The notes: generated by a model from the letters alone, not told the origin. A stretch of DNA of 64,000 bases from an uncultured Aquimarina sp. (GCA_947503835.1 CANNFM010000022.1:1-64000), one strand, 5' to 3'; shown: positions 26,757 through 35,620, counted from the first letter of the stretch. Translations and numbers: made by a program.

Positions 26757-28355
26757 ATGACAGAGTTTGTAAGAAAAAGAGTGGCAAATGCCAAAAATGA
26801 TATTTTATCTGGATTAACGGTTGCGTTGGCTTTAGTTCCAGAGGCGGTTGCATTTGCATTTGTAGCAGGAGTAGATCCTTTGGTGGGGTTATATGCAGCA
26901 TTTATGATCGGGTTAATCACAGCAATTTTTGGTGGTCGCCCGGGAATGATCTCTGGTGCTACAGGAGCATTAGCAGTAGTAATGGTGAGTCTGGTTGCCG
27001 AAGGAAATGCCATGGGAGCTCCAGAAGAAGAACTTGGATTGTACTATCTTTTTACAACAGTAATTCTTATGGGAATTATACAAATGCTGGCAGGGGTATT
27101 TAAGCTAGGTAAATTTGTGCGTTTGATTCCGCACCCGGTGATGATGGGATTTGTAAATGGTTTGGCGATTGTGATCTTTCTTTCTCAATTAGGAATGTTT
27201 AAGGAGTATGTAAACGGAGAAAAAGTTTGGATGCAAGGAGCTGGTTTATGGCTAACGCTTGGATTGGTATTGTTAACTATGGGTATTATGTGGGGACTAC
27301 CAAAGTTAAAAGCGACTTCAAAACTACCAGAAGCATTAATAGGTATTGTCGTGGTTTCTGCAATTGTAATTCTTGGAAAACTAGATGTGGCTACCGTAGG
27401 TAGTTTTATTAAAGATGGTGGAGGAGAAGGTCTTAAAGGCGGATTACCACAATTTCAATTTGATATTTTTAATAAAATACCTATGACTTGGGAAACCTTT
27501 AAGTTTATAGGTCCGTATGCCTTAATACTAGCAGCTATTGGGTTAATAGAATCTTTAATGACACTAAATCTTATAGACGAATTAACCGAAACCAGGGGTA
27601 ATTCTAATAGAGAATGTTTAGCACAAGGTGGCGCCAATATCGTTACAGGACTTTTTGGAGGAATGGGTGGTTGTGCCATGATCGGACAATCTATTATTAA
27701 TATCAAAGGTGGTGGTCGTACTAGACTTTCTGGTATTGTAGCCGCAGTTACACTATTATTATTTATTTTGTTTGCTTCGGGATTAATCGAACAAGTGCCT
27801 ATCGCAGCTTTGGTAGGGGTGATGTTTATGGTTGTAATCGGAACCTTTGCCTGGTCTAGTTTTAGAATCTTAAATAAAATCCCGCTTACAGATGCTATTG
27901 TATTAATAGCGGTTTCTTTATTAACGGTATTCTTTGACTTAGCAGTTGCAGTAATTGCGGGAGTAATTATGTCTGCATTAGCGTTTGCCTGGGAAAATGC
28001 TAAAAAGATTCGAGCAAGAAAACATATTAAAGAAGATGGAACCAAGGTATACGAAATCTGGGGGCCTCTTTTCTTCGGAAGTATACAAGCCTTTAACAAT
28101 AAATTTGATGTAGCAAATGATCCAGAGAATGTTGAAATCGATTTTATCGAGTCTCGTGTTAGTGATCATTCTGCATTAGAAGCGATCTTTAATTTGGTGG
28201 GTAAATATGAAGAAGCAGGTAAGAAAGTTAGGATTAAACACCTAAGTGAAGAGTGCCAGGCATTAATGATCAAAGCTTCTCCTAGGTTAGCCAACGTAAT
28301 AGAACACGATGTAGATGACCCAAGATACCATGTAATGGCAAAAGCTATGCAGTAG
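26757..28355 (+). CDS. SulP family anion transporter with STAS domain
   Basis: The 532-residue protein has an N-terminal SLC26/SulP transporter domain with many hydrophobic helices, opening with LSGLTVALALVPEAVAFAFVAG, the SulP signature, and a C-terminal STAS domain (about residues 430-530). Sulfate, bicarbonate or dicarboxylates are typical substrates; nothing in the context decides between them. It is monocistronic with its own promoter. Confidence 0.94.
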   Translation: MTEFVRKRVANAKNDILSGLTVALALVPEAVAFAFVAGVDPLVGLYAAFMIGLITAIFGGRPGMISGATGALAVVMVSLVAEGNAMGAPEEELGLYYLFTTVILMGIIQMLAGVFKLGKFVRLIPHPVMMGFVNGLAIVIFLSQLGMFKEYVNGEKVWMQGAGLWLTLGLVLLTMGIMWGLPKLKATSKLPEALIGIVVVSAIVILGKLDVATVGSFIKDGGGEGLKGGLPQFQFDIFNKIPMTWETFKFIGPYALILAAIGLIESLMTLNLIDELTETRGNSNRECLAQGGANIVTGLFGGMGGCAMIGQSIINIKGGGRTRLSGIVAAVTLLLFILFASGLIEQVPIAALVGVMFMVVIGTFAWSSFRILNKIPLTDAIVLIAVSLLTVFFDLAVAVIAGVIMSALAFAWENAKKIRARKHIKEDGTKVYEIWGPLFFGSIQAFNNKFDVANDPENVEIDFIESRVSDHSALEAIFNLVGKYEEAGKKVRIKHLSEECQALMIKASPRLANVIEHDVDDPRYHVMAKAMQ

Positions 28356-28366
28356 GTTATTAAGTG

Positions 28367-29191
28367 CTAAGCTTTTCTTTCTAATACATACATGGTTTCA
28401 TTTAGAATATCGCTTTTATCAGTGATCTCAATATTTGAAGCATAGATTTTGGATAACTCAAATTCATCAGTATTCTCTTGTAGACTATAGCCATCTATAT
28501 TCTGAAAATAAGAATGTTCTATGGTTTGATGTGAAAAAGAATCATTAGTATCATTATTGCTGTCAAAATAATGCAGTAAACGATGGTATACTGGGGTGTC
28601 TTCTACTTCGGGTAAGTAGGTTACGCAACCCACAAGATCTCCTGGTTTTTGCAACTTTTTAAAAACCTGAAATAATGTATTGGTTGTTTTTCGATCCAGA
28701 AAGAAGAATACCCCTTCGATTAGAATAAATGTAGGTTCTTTATTGATTAACGGTTGTAGTATTTCGACAATCTTTTCGGTTGTATTTTGATTAAAATCAA
28801 CAGCTACATACCGAACATCACGAGGTGGTAATTTTCCTTCTTTAGTCCAATGATCAACTTTCTCTTTTTTATAATCAATGATGTCTTTTTTGTCAATTTC
28901 TATAGTCGAAACAGAATCATCAAATGAGAATTGATACATGCTAAAGCCAGATCCAAAATTGATTAACGTGCCACCATTATGTTTTTCAAAAAATGATCTC
29001 ATTCGTTCATAAAAGAATCGATTTCTTAGGCTATGCAAAATAGCTTCATCCTTAGAGATGCTATCTGTAATAGAAGGAATTAGAGCTTCTGTTTCTGGAT
29101 TGTTCCATAATTTGGCATATATATCTTTACTAACATTTTCATGATAAGATCTGTAGGTAGATACGATAAAAGCTGTTTCGTGGATTTGCAT
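28367..29191 (-). CDS. Leucine carboxyl methyltransferase-type (PPM/TcmP) SAM methyltransferase
   Basis: The 274-residue protein shows the family features: an N-terminal helical part with KDEAILHSLRNRFFYERM, the SAM-binding motif FGSGFSMYQF, STIEIDK (acidic residue binding the SAM ribose) and the IEGVFFFL segment. The family includes O-methyltransferases of natural products as well as unassigned enzymes. Substrate unknown. It is convergent with the SulP gene, 11 bases apart. Confidence 0.88.
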   Translation of the reverse strand: MQIHETAFIVSTYRSYHENVSKDIYAKLWNNPETEALIPSITDSISKDEAILHSLRNRFFYERMRSFFEKHNGGTLINFGSGFSMYQFSFDDSVSTIEIDKKDIIDYKKEKVDHWTKEGKLPPRDVRYVAVDFNQNTTEKIVEILQPLINKEPTFILIEGVFFFLDRKTTNTLFQVFKKLQKPGDLVGCVTYLPEVEDTPVYHRLLHYFDSNNDTNDSFSHQTIEHSYFQNIDGYSLQENTDEFELSKIYASNIEITDKSDILNETMYVLERKA

Positions 29192-29412
29192 GCATAAATT
29201 TAATTATTTTTTTTACATCTTCCTTCAATTTTATATTTATCTATTCAAAGCCTGGATCGGTTGCAGGGAGTAATTGCTTTTTACAGAGAGGAACCGAAAT
29301 ACCGTAGAATTTTTCGCTGAAAAAAATTGGCTGTTTTGTTTTTCTGAATTTTTGAACTTTATTAACCGTAAATAATCCTTTTAATATTAAAGGCTCTGGT
29401 ATTTATTGGCGA

Positions 29413-29446
29413 TAAAAAAACGACCCCTTTATAAAAAGAGGTCGTT
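29413..29446 (-). terminator. Terminator after the secreted small-protein gene
   Basis: A 12-bp stem with one C-A mismatch (29419-29430 with 29435-29446) ends, on the minus strand, in a run of seven T. It lies 28 bases after the stop of the gene at 29475. Confidence 0.83.
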
Positions 29447-29474
29447 ACTATATTTTTTAGGATGACTTTTTATC

Positions 29475-29819
29475 TTATGGCAATAAGGCAGCTATAGGAG
29501 TAGCCTTTTCGCTGGTATTCGTTTCTTTAGATGTTGTGTTATTGTTCACTAATCTTGTAGTTTTTGTAGCTTTAGGCGTAAAACCGTTCTTTTCTAATAA
29601 TAGATTATAGAATTCAGATTTACTATCTATAGAAACTTCTTTCTTGTAATTTTTTATTTCAATATCAAAGTTATTCTTTTCTACTAGGGCTTGAAAATAG
29701 TTAATTTTCGATGCTTCTATATCAATAGAGTTTACCTTAGTGTCAGAAACAATACGTTCTTGTGCACTAATGTTAGAGAAAGTAAATAAAATGATTAAAG
29801 TAAAAAATATAGTTTTCAT
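29475..29819 (-). CDS. Small secreted protein of unknown function
   Basis: The 114-residue product has a clear signal peptide (MKTIFFTLIILFTF, cleavage near SAQ, residue 19). The mature part has two similar segments: NYFQALVEKNNFDIEIK and the later EFYNLLLEKNGFTPKAT, which look like an internal repeat of the LVEKNNF/LLEKNGF kind. It is periplasmic or exported. No family recognised. A TAACTTTG -7 match on the minus strand (29858-29865) lies about 40 bases upstream. A terminator follows the stop. Confidence 0.75.
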   Translation of the reverse strand: MKTIFFTLIILFTFSNISAQERIVSDTKVNSIDIEASKINYFQALVEKNNFDIEIKNYKKEVSIDSKSEFYNLLLEKNGFTPKATKTTRLVNNNTTSKETNTSEKATPIAALLP

Positions 29820-30148
29820 AGTTTGGGGCTTTATGAAGTTGCTAACTTATTCTGTATCAAAGTTAAGATGAAAAAAGTGTCAGGGAAAATGTTTTTAAAA
29901 CTTTTAGATAAAGAGGTTTTTTGCATCGACGAAATACACAAATTTTACGGTTTAACCGTATTTTTTATAAGGCAATTTTGTCAAAAATGTAGGATTTTTC
30001 GATTTCTGATGATGTAGATCTTGAGTTTTTATTCCTAAAGTTGCTGATTTTTAATAGGATCCAGAATGTTGTTCTGTTTTATAATTATAAGATACTCTAC
30101 CAACAAGTATTGAGTAAAAGATAAAAGGAAAGCTAGATATAGTTAAAA
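29820..30148. other. Intergenic region without a convincing gene
   Basis: A 64-codon open frame on the plus strand (29823-30017) has no ribosome site, and its content does not look like a real protein. Apart from the promoter of the gene at 29475 and the terminator at 30149-30179, I see nothing in this stretch. Confidence 0.6.
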
Positions 30149-30179
30149 CTAAAGGAGTATGTTTTTCATACTCCTTTAG
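30149..30179 (-). terminator. Terminator of the GyrI-like gene
   Basis: Perfect 13-bp stem (CTAAAGGAGTATG with its complement) with a five-base loop. On the minus strand it is followed by TTTTAAC. It starts 8 bases after the stop of the 30187 gene. Confidence 0.87.
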
Positions 30180-30186
30180 CTACATT

Positions 30187-30645
30187 TTATGCAATACCCA
30201 CAAAAATATCGACCTCGGCATTAGTAGGATCTAGGGCTCTGTCGTCATAGACTTCAAAATCGGTAGCAAATACTCGGTTTAGGTTGGCTTCCCAGATTTT
30301 CCCCCAAGCGTTGGGAATTGCATCTTTAGTTACATCTCCTTTTGCTGTAAATCTAGAATAATCTCCATCTTTAATTGTGATGCCTACCATCCCTTCAGGA
30401 ACGATGTCTAGGCTATTCACTTTACAACCCACAATTGTTGTATAGTAGCCAGAAGCACCATTTTCATAATCTGTATAAATACCAAAAAGTGTATCGTCTA
30501 ATCTATTTGGAATTTTAAGAATTGTGTTTTGCTTTATAAAAGTATCCCATAGGTTTTGAATATCCTTTGTAATATGCTGATCTTCATTTCTAGTGCGTAC
30601 TGAAAGACCAATTACGTGAAACTGGTTTAATTTTGTTGTTATCAT
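30187..30645 (-). CDS. GyrI-like / effector-binding domain protein
   Basis: The start is set at ATG 30645 (MITTKLNQFHVIGLSVRT), since the upstream extension to 30744 reads through a promoter-like stretch and is not family-like. The 152-residue product is a stand-alone GyrI-like (AraC effector-binding) domain. It has GIYTDYENGASGYYTTIVGCKV and VPEGMVGITI strands and the conserved YSRFTAKGD stretch, and ends in DIFVGI. Such proteins bind small hydrophobic ligands without DNA binding. A CAAAAATA (minus strand TATTTTTG) at 30675-30682 is a possible -7 element. Confidence 0.85.
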   Translation of the reverse strand: MITTKLNQFHVIGLSVRTRNEDQHITKDIQNLWDTFIKQNTILKIPNRLDDTLFGIYTDYENGASGYYTTIVGCKVNSLDIVPEGMVGITIKDGDYSRFTAKGDVTKDAIPNAWGKIWEANLNRVFATDFEVYDDRALDPTNAEVDIFVGIA

Positions 30646-30812
30646 ATTTATGGTTTTTAAGATGAATACTATACCAAAAATAGAAGGAGGATATGACAAA
30701 CGTATGTCAGTAGTGATGTAGAGGGGTATATTTTTCTTTGGCAATTGATATTTTTGACAATTAAGTTGATGCTTATGACAATGTGTGAGCCCTTTTTAAC
30801 AAAGTGAAAGGA

Positions 30813-31043
30813 GTTCTTGACAAAGCGGAAGGTGTTCTTGACAAGGTGGAAGGTGTTCTTGACAAGGCGGAAGGTGTTCTTGACAAAGCGGAAGGTGTTC
30901 TTGACAAGGCGGAAGGAGTTCTTGACAAGGTGGAAGGTGTTCTTGACAAGGCGGAAGGTGTTCTTGACAAGGTGGAAGGAGTTCTTGACAAAGCGGAAGG
31001 AGTTCTTGACAAGGTGGAAGGAGTTCTTGACAACAAGGAAGAT
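30813..31043 (+). repeat. 21-bp minisatellite, 11 copies
   Basis: Eleven direct, head-to-tail copies of a 21-base unit, consensus GTTCTTGACAARGYGGAAGG followed by T or A. Copies differ mainly at three places (A/G, C/T, T/A), and the last copy is degenerate. On the plus strand the unit reads VLDKAEG or VLDKVEG, a heptad, in a frame opening with GTG at 30804 and ending at 31052 (82 codons). Every frame on both strands is nearly open, which a 21-base repeat makes trivial. A weak hairpin with a T-run (31044-31068) follows on the plus strand. The unit is 11/21 GC, above its surroundings. Confidence 0.93.
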
Positions 31044-31068
31044 ACTCCATAAAAGATGGGGAGTTTTT
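31044..31068 (+). terminator. Weak terminator-like hairpin after the minisatellite
   Basis: ACTCC (31044-31048) pairs with GGAGT (31060-31064) and TTTTT follows. A weak short stem, but well placed 8 bases before the end of the repeat frame. Also note a longer inverted repeat, TGACACTAT at 31071-31079 and its complement at 31119-31127, followed by seven T. Confidence 0.4.
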
Positions 31069-31124
31069 CCTGACACTATTAAATGACCTTTGGTGTTTTT
31101 ATTTACACACTTTATGGGATAGTG

Positions 31125-31451
31125 TCATTTTTTTGCCCGTGCAGCAGCTTCATAGGATTTTGAAGCCCATTCTTTTAATTTACTTTTGTCCTCTAGGATA
31201 TCTGCGGGGACTTCCCAATAAGGCATCCCTTTCTTTTTCTTTTCAGAATGAAAAGGCTTCATACCTCGATCTTCATACTCTTTTTGATTGAACTCATCTA
31301 CTTTTAGCCTAAAAATATCGCTACCAATTTTACCGAACATTAATCCTTGATGAAATAATCCAATTCCGCCAAACATTCTTTTAACATCTACTTTACCAAA
31401 TTCTGATAATTGATCGGTTACATAGTTTAAGTATTCTTCACTTACGGCCAT
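31125..31451 (-). CDS. TfoX/Sxy N-terminal domain protein
   Basis: The 108-residue product consists of only the TfoX N-terminal domain (VDVKRMFGGIGLFHQGLMFGKIG, then YWEVPADILEDKSKLKEWASKSY), without the C-terminal domain of the competence regulator Sxy. In other bacteria this single domain is common and its role is unclear. The three genes TfoX, VOC and coaD lie in line on the minus strand, 43 and 6 bases apart. Confidence 0.92.
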   Translation of the reverse strand: MAVSEEYLNYVTDQLSEFGKVDVKRMFGGIGLFHQGLMFGKIGSDIFRLKVDEFNQKEYEDRGMKPFHSEKKKKGMPYWEVPADILEDKSKLKEWASKSYEAAARAKK

Positions 31452-31494
31452 GATGTATCATTTTGTAGGTTAAGATATAGGATAAAAAACAAAA

Positions 31495-31884
31495 TTACCT
31501 TGTAGTTTCAATCAAATCCCATTTGTTGCCATAGAGATCTTCAAAAACGACCACGATTCCATAGACTTCTTCTCGGGGTTCTTCAAGAAAAGATACTCCT
31601 TTTGATTTCATATGATTGTAATCTTTCCAGAAATCATCGGTGTGTAGGAATAGAAAAACTCGCCCTCCGGTTTGATTGCCGATAGCTTGTTCTTGTTCTG
31701 ACGAAGCTGCCTGAGCAAGTAAAATATTAGTTTCGTTAGTGCCAGAAGGAGAGATAACTACCCAACGTTTTTGATCATCCAGCTTGGTGTCTTCGATAAG
31801 TTTGAAATTCAGCTTTTCGATATAAAATTGAATGGCCTCGTCATAGTCTTTGACAACCAATGTAATTGCTCCTATTTTTCGCAT
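31495..31884 (-). CDS. VOC (glyoxalase-like) family protein
   Basis: The 129-residue protein has a single VOC fold made of two beta-alpha-beta-beta-beta modules: DYDEAIQFYIEKLNF opens the first, and the C-terminal VFEDLYGNKWDLIE is typical. Metal-ligand candidates are His in FLHTDDF and Glu in the C-terminal strand. Similar proteins act as glyoxalases, dioxygenases or resistance proteins; the substrate is unknown. It is 6 bases downstream of coaD. Confidence 0.88.
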   Translation of the reverse strand: MRKIGAITLVVKDYDEAIQFYIEKLNFKLIEDTKLDDQKRWVVISPSGTNETNILLAQAASSEQEQAIGNQTGGRVFLFLHTDDFWKDYNHMKSKGVSFLEEPREEVYGIVVVFEDLYGNKWDLIETTR

Positions 31885-31890
31885 AGAACG

Positions 31891-32346
31891 TTATTTTGCA
31901 AGAACCGTATCTGGAACCAACCCTGAAACGTCCCCACCATTGCGAATTACATCACGAACAATGGAAGATGAGATATAACTTTTACCAGAAGAAGTAAGTA
32001 AGAATACGGTTTCGATTTCAGACATTTTTCGGTTGGTATGTGCTATAGCTTTTTCGAACTCAAAATCGGCGGGATTGCGCAATCCCCTTAGAATGAAGTT
32101 TGCATTTTGTTCTTTACAAAAATCAACGGTTAAACCTTTATAGGTCATTACTTTGATTTTGGGTTCATCTTTAAAGGATTCTTTTATAAAGTGTTTTCGC
32201 TCTTCTAGAGAAAACATATATTTTTTATCTGCATTAATCCCTATGGCAATAATAATTTCATCAAAGAGCGTTAAACTTCTTTCGATGATATCATAGTGTC
32301 CTAAAGTAATGGGGTCAAATGATCCTGGAAAAACAGCTCTTCTCAT
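31891..32346 (-). CDS. coaD: Phosphopantetheine adenylyltransferase
   Basis: Makes dephospho-CoA from 4'-phosphopantetheine and ATP. The 151-residue product has the nucleotidyltransferase motif GSFDPITLGHYDII (with TLGH for HxGH) and the C-terminal ISSSIVRDVIRNGGDVSGLVP. Length is usual. It is downstream of ddl on the same strand, 150 bases away. Confidence 0.97.
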   Translation of the reverse strand: MRRAVFPGSFDPITLGHYDIIERSLTLFDEIIIAIGINADKKYMFSLEERKHFIKESFKDEPKIKVMTYKGLTVDFCKEQNANFILRGLRNPADFEFEKAIAHTNRKMSEIETVFLLTSSGKSYISSSIVRDVIRNGGDVSGLVPDTVLAK

Positions 32347-32496
32347 GAGTACGTATAGATTAGTGTGATTACAAATATAAATGAATTTAAGAATTACGAA
32401 TTACCATTTTATGTGATGTTTCTAATTACCCCTATTTTTTAGGAGAAAAAATATATATGAAACTTTTACTTTGCAATCCGTATCTTCAACTAACAG

Positions 32497-33471
32497 CTAA
32501 GAAATAGCTTCTTCAATAGTATTGGTTAATAAATCTTTCAGGCTAATGCCAGCAGCTAATGCCTGTTGTGGTAAAATACTAGCTTCGCTAAATCCTGGAT
32601 TCGTATTCATTTCTACAAAATGTGGTTCGCCATTATGAAATATATACTCACTTCGGGAAAAACCCTTCATTTTTAGTATTTGATAGATTCTTAACGCAAG
32701 GTCCTGAACTTTTTTTGTGTCCTCCTCTGATAATCTTGCAGGAGTAATTTCTTGTGATTTACCAAGGTATTTTGCTTCATAATCAAAGAACTCATTTTCT
32801 GATACGATTTCTGTAATGGGTAATACAGTATCTTTTCCTTTATAGGTAATTACCCCTACAGATACTTCGGTTCCACTTAGAAAAGATTCAATAATAATCT
32901 CATCATCTTCTTTGTAAGCAATATCAATAGCAGGTAAAAGCTCGGTTTCTGTCTTCACTTTAGAAACGCCATAACTGCTTCCGGCTTTGTTTGCTTTTAC
33001 AAAACAAGGTAATCCTACAGTATCTAAAATAGCTTTGGGATCTATTGTATCTCCTTTATTTAAAAAAAAATTGGTTGCCGTAGGAATCCCATAAGGTTGT
33101 AAGGCACTAATACAATCTCGTTTATTAAAAGTAAGTGCTGCCTGGTAAAAATCGCAAGCGGTTTGAGGAATATTAATCAGTTCAAAATAAGCTTGAAGCA
33201 AACCGTCTTCACCCGGAGTACCATGTACAATGTTAAAAGCAGCATCAAAAGTTATTCTGGAGTTATTTAATGTTAACGAAAAATCATTTTTATCGATAGG
33301 GTGCTTTTTATCATTATCATCTACATGAAACCAGCCATCTTTGGTAATATGAACACGGTAAGGGGTATATGTATCTCGATCTATGTGTTTGTATACTACA
33401 TTTCCGCTTTGAATTGATATATCAAACTCACTGGAATACCCTCCCATCAAAATGGCAATGTTTTTCTTCAT
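32497..33471 (-). CDS. ddl: D-alanine--D-alanine ligase
   Basis: ATP-grasp ligase that makes the D-Ala-D-Ala dipeptide for peptidoglycan. The 324-residue product begins MKKNIAILMGGYSSEFDISI (the Ddl N-terminal motif). It has GTPGEDGLLQAYFELINIPQ, the ATP-grasp FVKANKAGSSYGVSKV, and EMNTNPGFSEASILPQQ at the C-terminus. It is divergent from the PASTA gene, a layout common in flavobacteria with coaD and rluD nearby. Confidence 0.97.
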   Translation of the reverse strand: MKKNIAILMGGYSSEFDISIQSGNVVYKHIDRDTYTPYRVHITKDGWFHVDDNDKKHPIDKNDFSLTLNNSRITFDAAFNIVHGTPGEDGLLQAYFELINIPQTACDFYQAALTFNKRDCISALQPYGIPTATNFFLNKGDTIDPKAILDTVGLPCFVKANKAGSSYGVSKVKTETELLPAIDIAYKEDDEIIIESFLSGTEVSVGVITYKGKDTVLPITEIVSENEFFDYEAKYLGKSQEITPARLSEEDTKKVQDLALRIYQILKMKGFSRSEYIFHNGEPHFVEMNTNPGFSEASILPQQALAAGISLKDLLTNTIEEAIS

Positions 33472-33553
33472 TGGATAACTTTTGAAAACAAAAATATCAT
33501 TTATCTTATAAGAAAAGCTTAAAACTTTCCGTTTTTATATATTTGTCCAAATT

Positions 33554-34162
33554 ATGAACGTGTATATGAATAAAGTTATCGATTTCTTCAAAGATCTTTT
33601 CAAGTTTGTCTATAGTAAAATATTCTTGATCCAAGTTGTGATAGCGATTGCAATGCTTGTGATACTTTCTTATGTAGCATTACAATGGCTAGAAAGCACA
33701 ACCAATCACCATCAACGAATTGTAGTACCAAGCCTTAGTAAGAAAACCTTAGATGAGGTGCAAAAGACTCTTGAAGAAAAAGATTTACGATTTGAAGTTC
33801 AGGATTCGGCTAATTTTAATCCAGAGTATCCAAGATATTCTGTAATAGAGCAAAATCCGGTTGCAGGGAGTGAAGTCAAAGAAAATCGTAAGATTTATGT
33901 AACATTAAATCCCTCTGGATATAAAAAAATAGATGTTCCAGATGTGGTTCAAAACACCAGAAGACAGGCCGAACCAAAATTGATAGCTTTAGGGTTTAAA
34001 ATAGGTTCTATTACATATCAACCTAATATAGCAAGAGATATGGTGTTAGAACTAAGACATAAAGGGAAACGATTAGCTCCGGGAACAAAACTTATGAAAA
34101 CTTCTACGATAGATCTTGTTCTTGGAGACGGAAAAGGAGGGACCATCAACCTTTCTAATTAA
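33554..34162 (+). CDS. PASTA domain membrane protein
   Basis: The 202-residue protein has one transmembrane helix (about residues 22-46) and then two PASTA domains (about 60-125 and 128-200), the first starting VVPSLSKKTLDEVQKTLEEK and the second VPDVVQNTRRQAEPKL. PASTA domains bind peptidoglycan or muropeptides. Here there is no kinase domain. The gene sits between ddl and rluD, consistent with a cell-wall role. Confidence 0.92.
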   Translation: MNVYMNKVIDFFKDLFKFVYSKIFLIQVVIAIAMLVILSYVALQWLESTTNHHQRIVVPSLSKKTLDEVQKTLEEKDLRFEVQDSANFNPEYPRYSVIEQNPVAGSEVKENRKIYVTLNPSGYKKIDVPDVVQNTRRQAEPKLIALGFKIGSITYQPNIARDMVLELRHKGKRLAPGTKLMKTSTIDLVLGDGKGGTINLSN

Positions 34163-34252
34163 ATAAAACTCTATTTTGAAAATACCTTAAATGGTGTTGA
34201 AATAGTAAATTGAACTTTTCTTGCTGTAAAGTGGGATCTAAATGAATTAATT

Positions 34253-35308
34253 TTGGAAGAAAACTTAGATACAGAAGATCTTGAGAATAACGAAAATGAT
34301 CTCTACGAGCATTATCATTTTGTAGCTGGTGCAGGCCAGGTTCCTCTACGGGTGGATAAGTTTTTGATGAATTTCGTAGAAAATGCAACCCGCAATAAAA
34401 TACAACAAGCCGCTAAATCAGGCAGTGTATTTGTTAATGATGTCGCTGTAAAATCTAATCATAAGGTAAAACCTAATGATGTGGTGCGTGTTTTATTCTC
34501 ACATCCGCCATATGAGAACCTATTGACTCCCGAGAATATTCCTTTAGATATCGTATATGAAGACGATGCGTTGTTAGTGGTAAATAAACCTGCAGGAATG
34601 GTGGTGCATCCCGGGCATGGCAATTATTCGGGTACTTTGATCAATGCCTTGATCTATCATTTCGATAATTTACCTAATAATAGTAGTAATCGTCCTGGAT
34701 TAGTGCATCGTATCGATAAGGATACAAGCGGTTTATTGGTTGTTGCCAAAACAGAAGAAGCAATGACACATCTTGCAAGACAGTTTTTTGATAAAACTAG
34801 CGAAAGAGAATATGTGGCTATTGCATGGGGAAATATTAATGAAGATGAAGGTACAATAGAAGGAAATATAGGGCGTCACCCAAAAAATAGATTACAGAAT
34901 ATTGTTTTTGAAGGAGATGAAGCCGAAAAAGGAAAACCAGCAATTACTCATTATAATGTTATTGAGCGACTAGGGTATGTCACCTTAGTTTCTTGCAGAT
35001 TAGAAACCGGAAGAACTCACCAAATCCGTGTGCATATGAAATATATAGGACATACTTTATTTAATGACGAACGATACGGTGGTGAAAAAATACTAAAAGG
35101 AACAACCTTTACTAAGTATAAACAATTTGTAGAGAATTGTTTTAAAATATTACCAAGACAAGCACTGCATGCCAGAACACTTGGTTTTGAACATCCAACA
35201 ACGGGTGAGAAAATGCATTTCGAAACTTCAATTCCAGAGGATATGCAGCAATGTATTGAGCGTTGGAGAAAATATGCAAAAAACCAATTAAAGGAAGATA
35301 ACATGTAG
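34253..35308 (+). CDS. rluD: Large-subunit pseudouridine synthase, RluD-like
   Basis: RluA-family pseudouridine synthase: an S4 RNA-binding domain (about residues 30-90, QVPLRVDKFLMNFVENATRNKIQQ) and the catalytic domain with LVHRIDKDTSGLLVVAK, whose Asp is the nucleophile. Target in 23S rRNA is inferred from family. No in-frame ATG precedes the S4 domain within the reading frame. The frame, open from 34214, first offers TTG at 34253. An out-of-frame ATG lies 11 bases before. So translation from TTG is likely, or the start is damaged. Confidence 0.9.
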   Translation: MEENLDTEDLENNENDLYEHYHFVAGAGQVPLRVDKFLMNFVENATRNKIQQAAKSGSVFVNDVAVKSNHKVKPNDVVRVLFSHPPYENLLTPENIPLDIVYEDDALLVVNKPAGMVVHPGHGNYSGTLINALIYHFDNLPNNSSNRPGLVHRIDKDTSGLLVVAKTEEAMTHLARQFFDKTSEREYVAIAWGNINEDEGTIEGNIGRHPKNRLQNIVFEGDEAEKGKPAITHYNVIERLGYVTLVSCRLETGRTHQIRVHMKYIGHTLFNDERYGGEKILKGTTFTKYKQFVENCFKILPRQALHARTLGFEHPTTGEKMHFETSIPEDMQQCIERWRKYAKNQLKEDNM

Positions 35309-35333
35309 ATTATAAATTATTTAGAAAGGATAA

Positions 35334-35620
35334 TTTATTCTAGGATTTGATTTGCTATCTAGCAACGGACTTTCAAACTATGAAACCTTAAAAACAGCTA
35401 CAGTAAATCCAGCTCGATATTTAAACCAAATAGCAGTGAGTGGTAGAGTCACCGAAGGTAAATATCCAATCTAGTCTTACTTGATAAAAACCCACTCGAA
35501 GATATTCGAAATACAAAAACTATTGAAGGGGTAATGCTTAAAGGGAAATGGTTGTCAAGAAGTAATTTAGATACTATAATGCAAGAGGTAAAAGAATCTG
35601 TAAGCATTGAAAATGAGTGA
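35334..35620 (+). pseudogene. Truncated, frameshifted amidohydrolase remnant
   Basis: Two stretches in different frames together match the C-terminus of an imidazolonepropionase-like amidohydrolase. The first frame (from 35343) reads GLSNYETLKTATVNPARYL and runs into a stop after VTEGKYPI. The second frame, from about 35469, reads NLVLLDKNPLEDIRNTKTIE and ends with GVMLKGKWL and a stop at 35618. Adding one base near 35466 would join them (KY-A-NLVLL). The N-terminal 300 or more residues and the metal ligands are missing. So this is a dead fragment. Confidence 0.88.

Noticed and set aside
29823..30017. 64-codon gene on the plus strand
   Set aside because: No ribosome site, poor composition, and it overlaps the promoter of the gene at 29475.
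30646..30744. N-terminal extension of the GyrI-like gene
   Set aside because: The stretch includes a promoter-like element and does not match the family. The ATG at 30645 fits.
30813..31043. TTGACA in each unit as sigma-70 -35 boxes
   Set aside because: Bacteroidota use TTTG / TAnnTTTG elements; no TATAAT-like partner is spaced suitably. Coincidence of the repeat.
30669..31086. Open frames on all strands across the minisatellite as separate genes
   Set aside because: A 21-base unit without stops keeps any frame open. None has a convincing ribosome site; only the plus-strand VLDKAEG frame is kept as a possibility.
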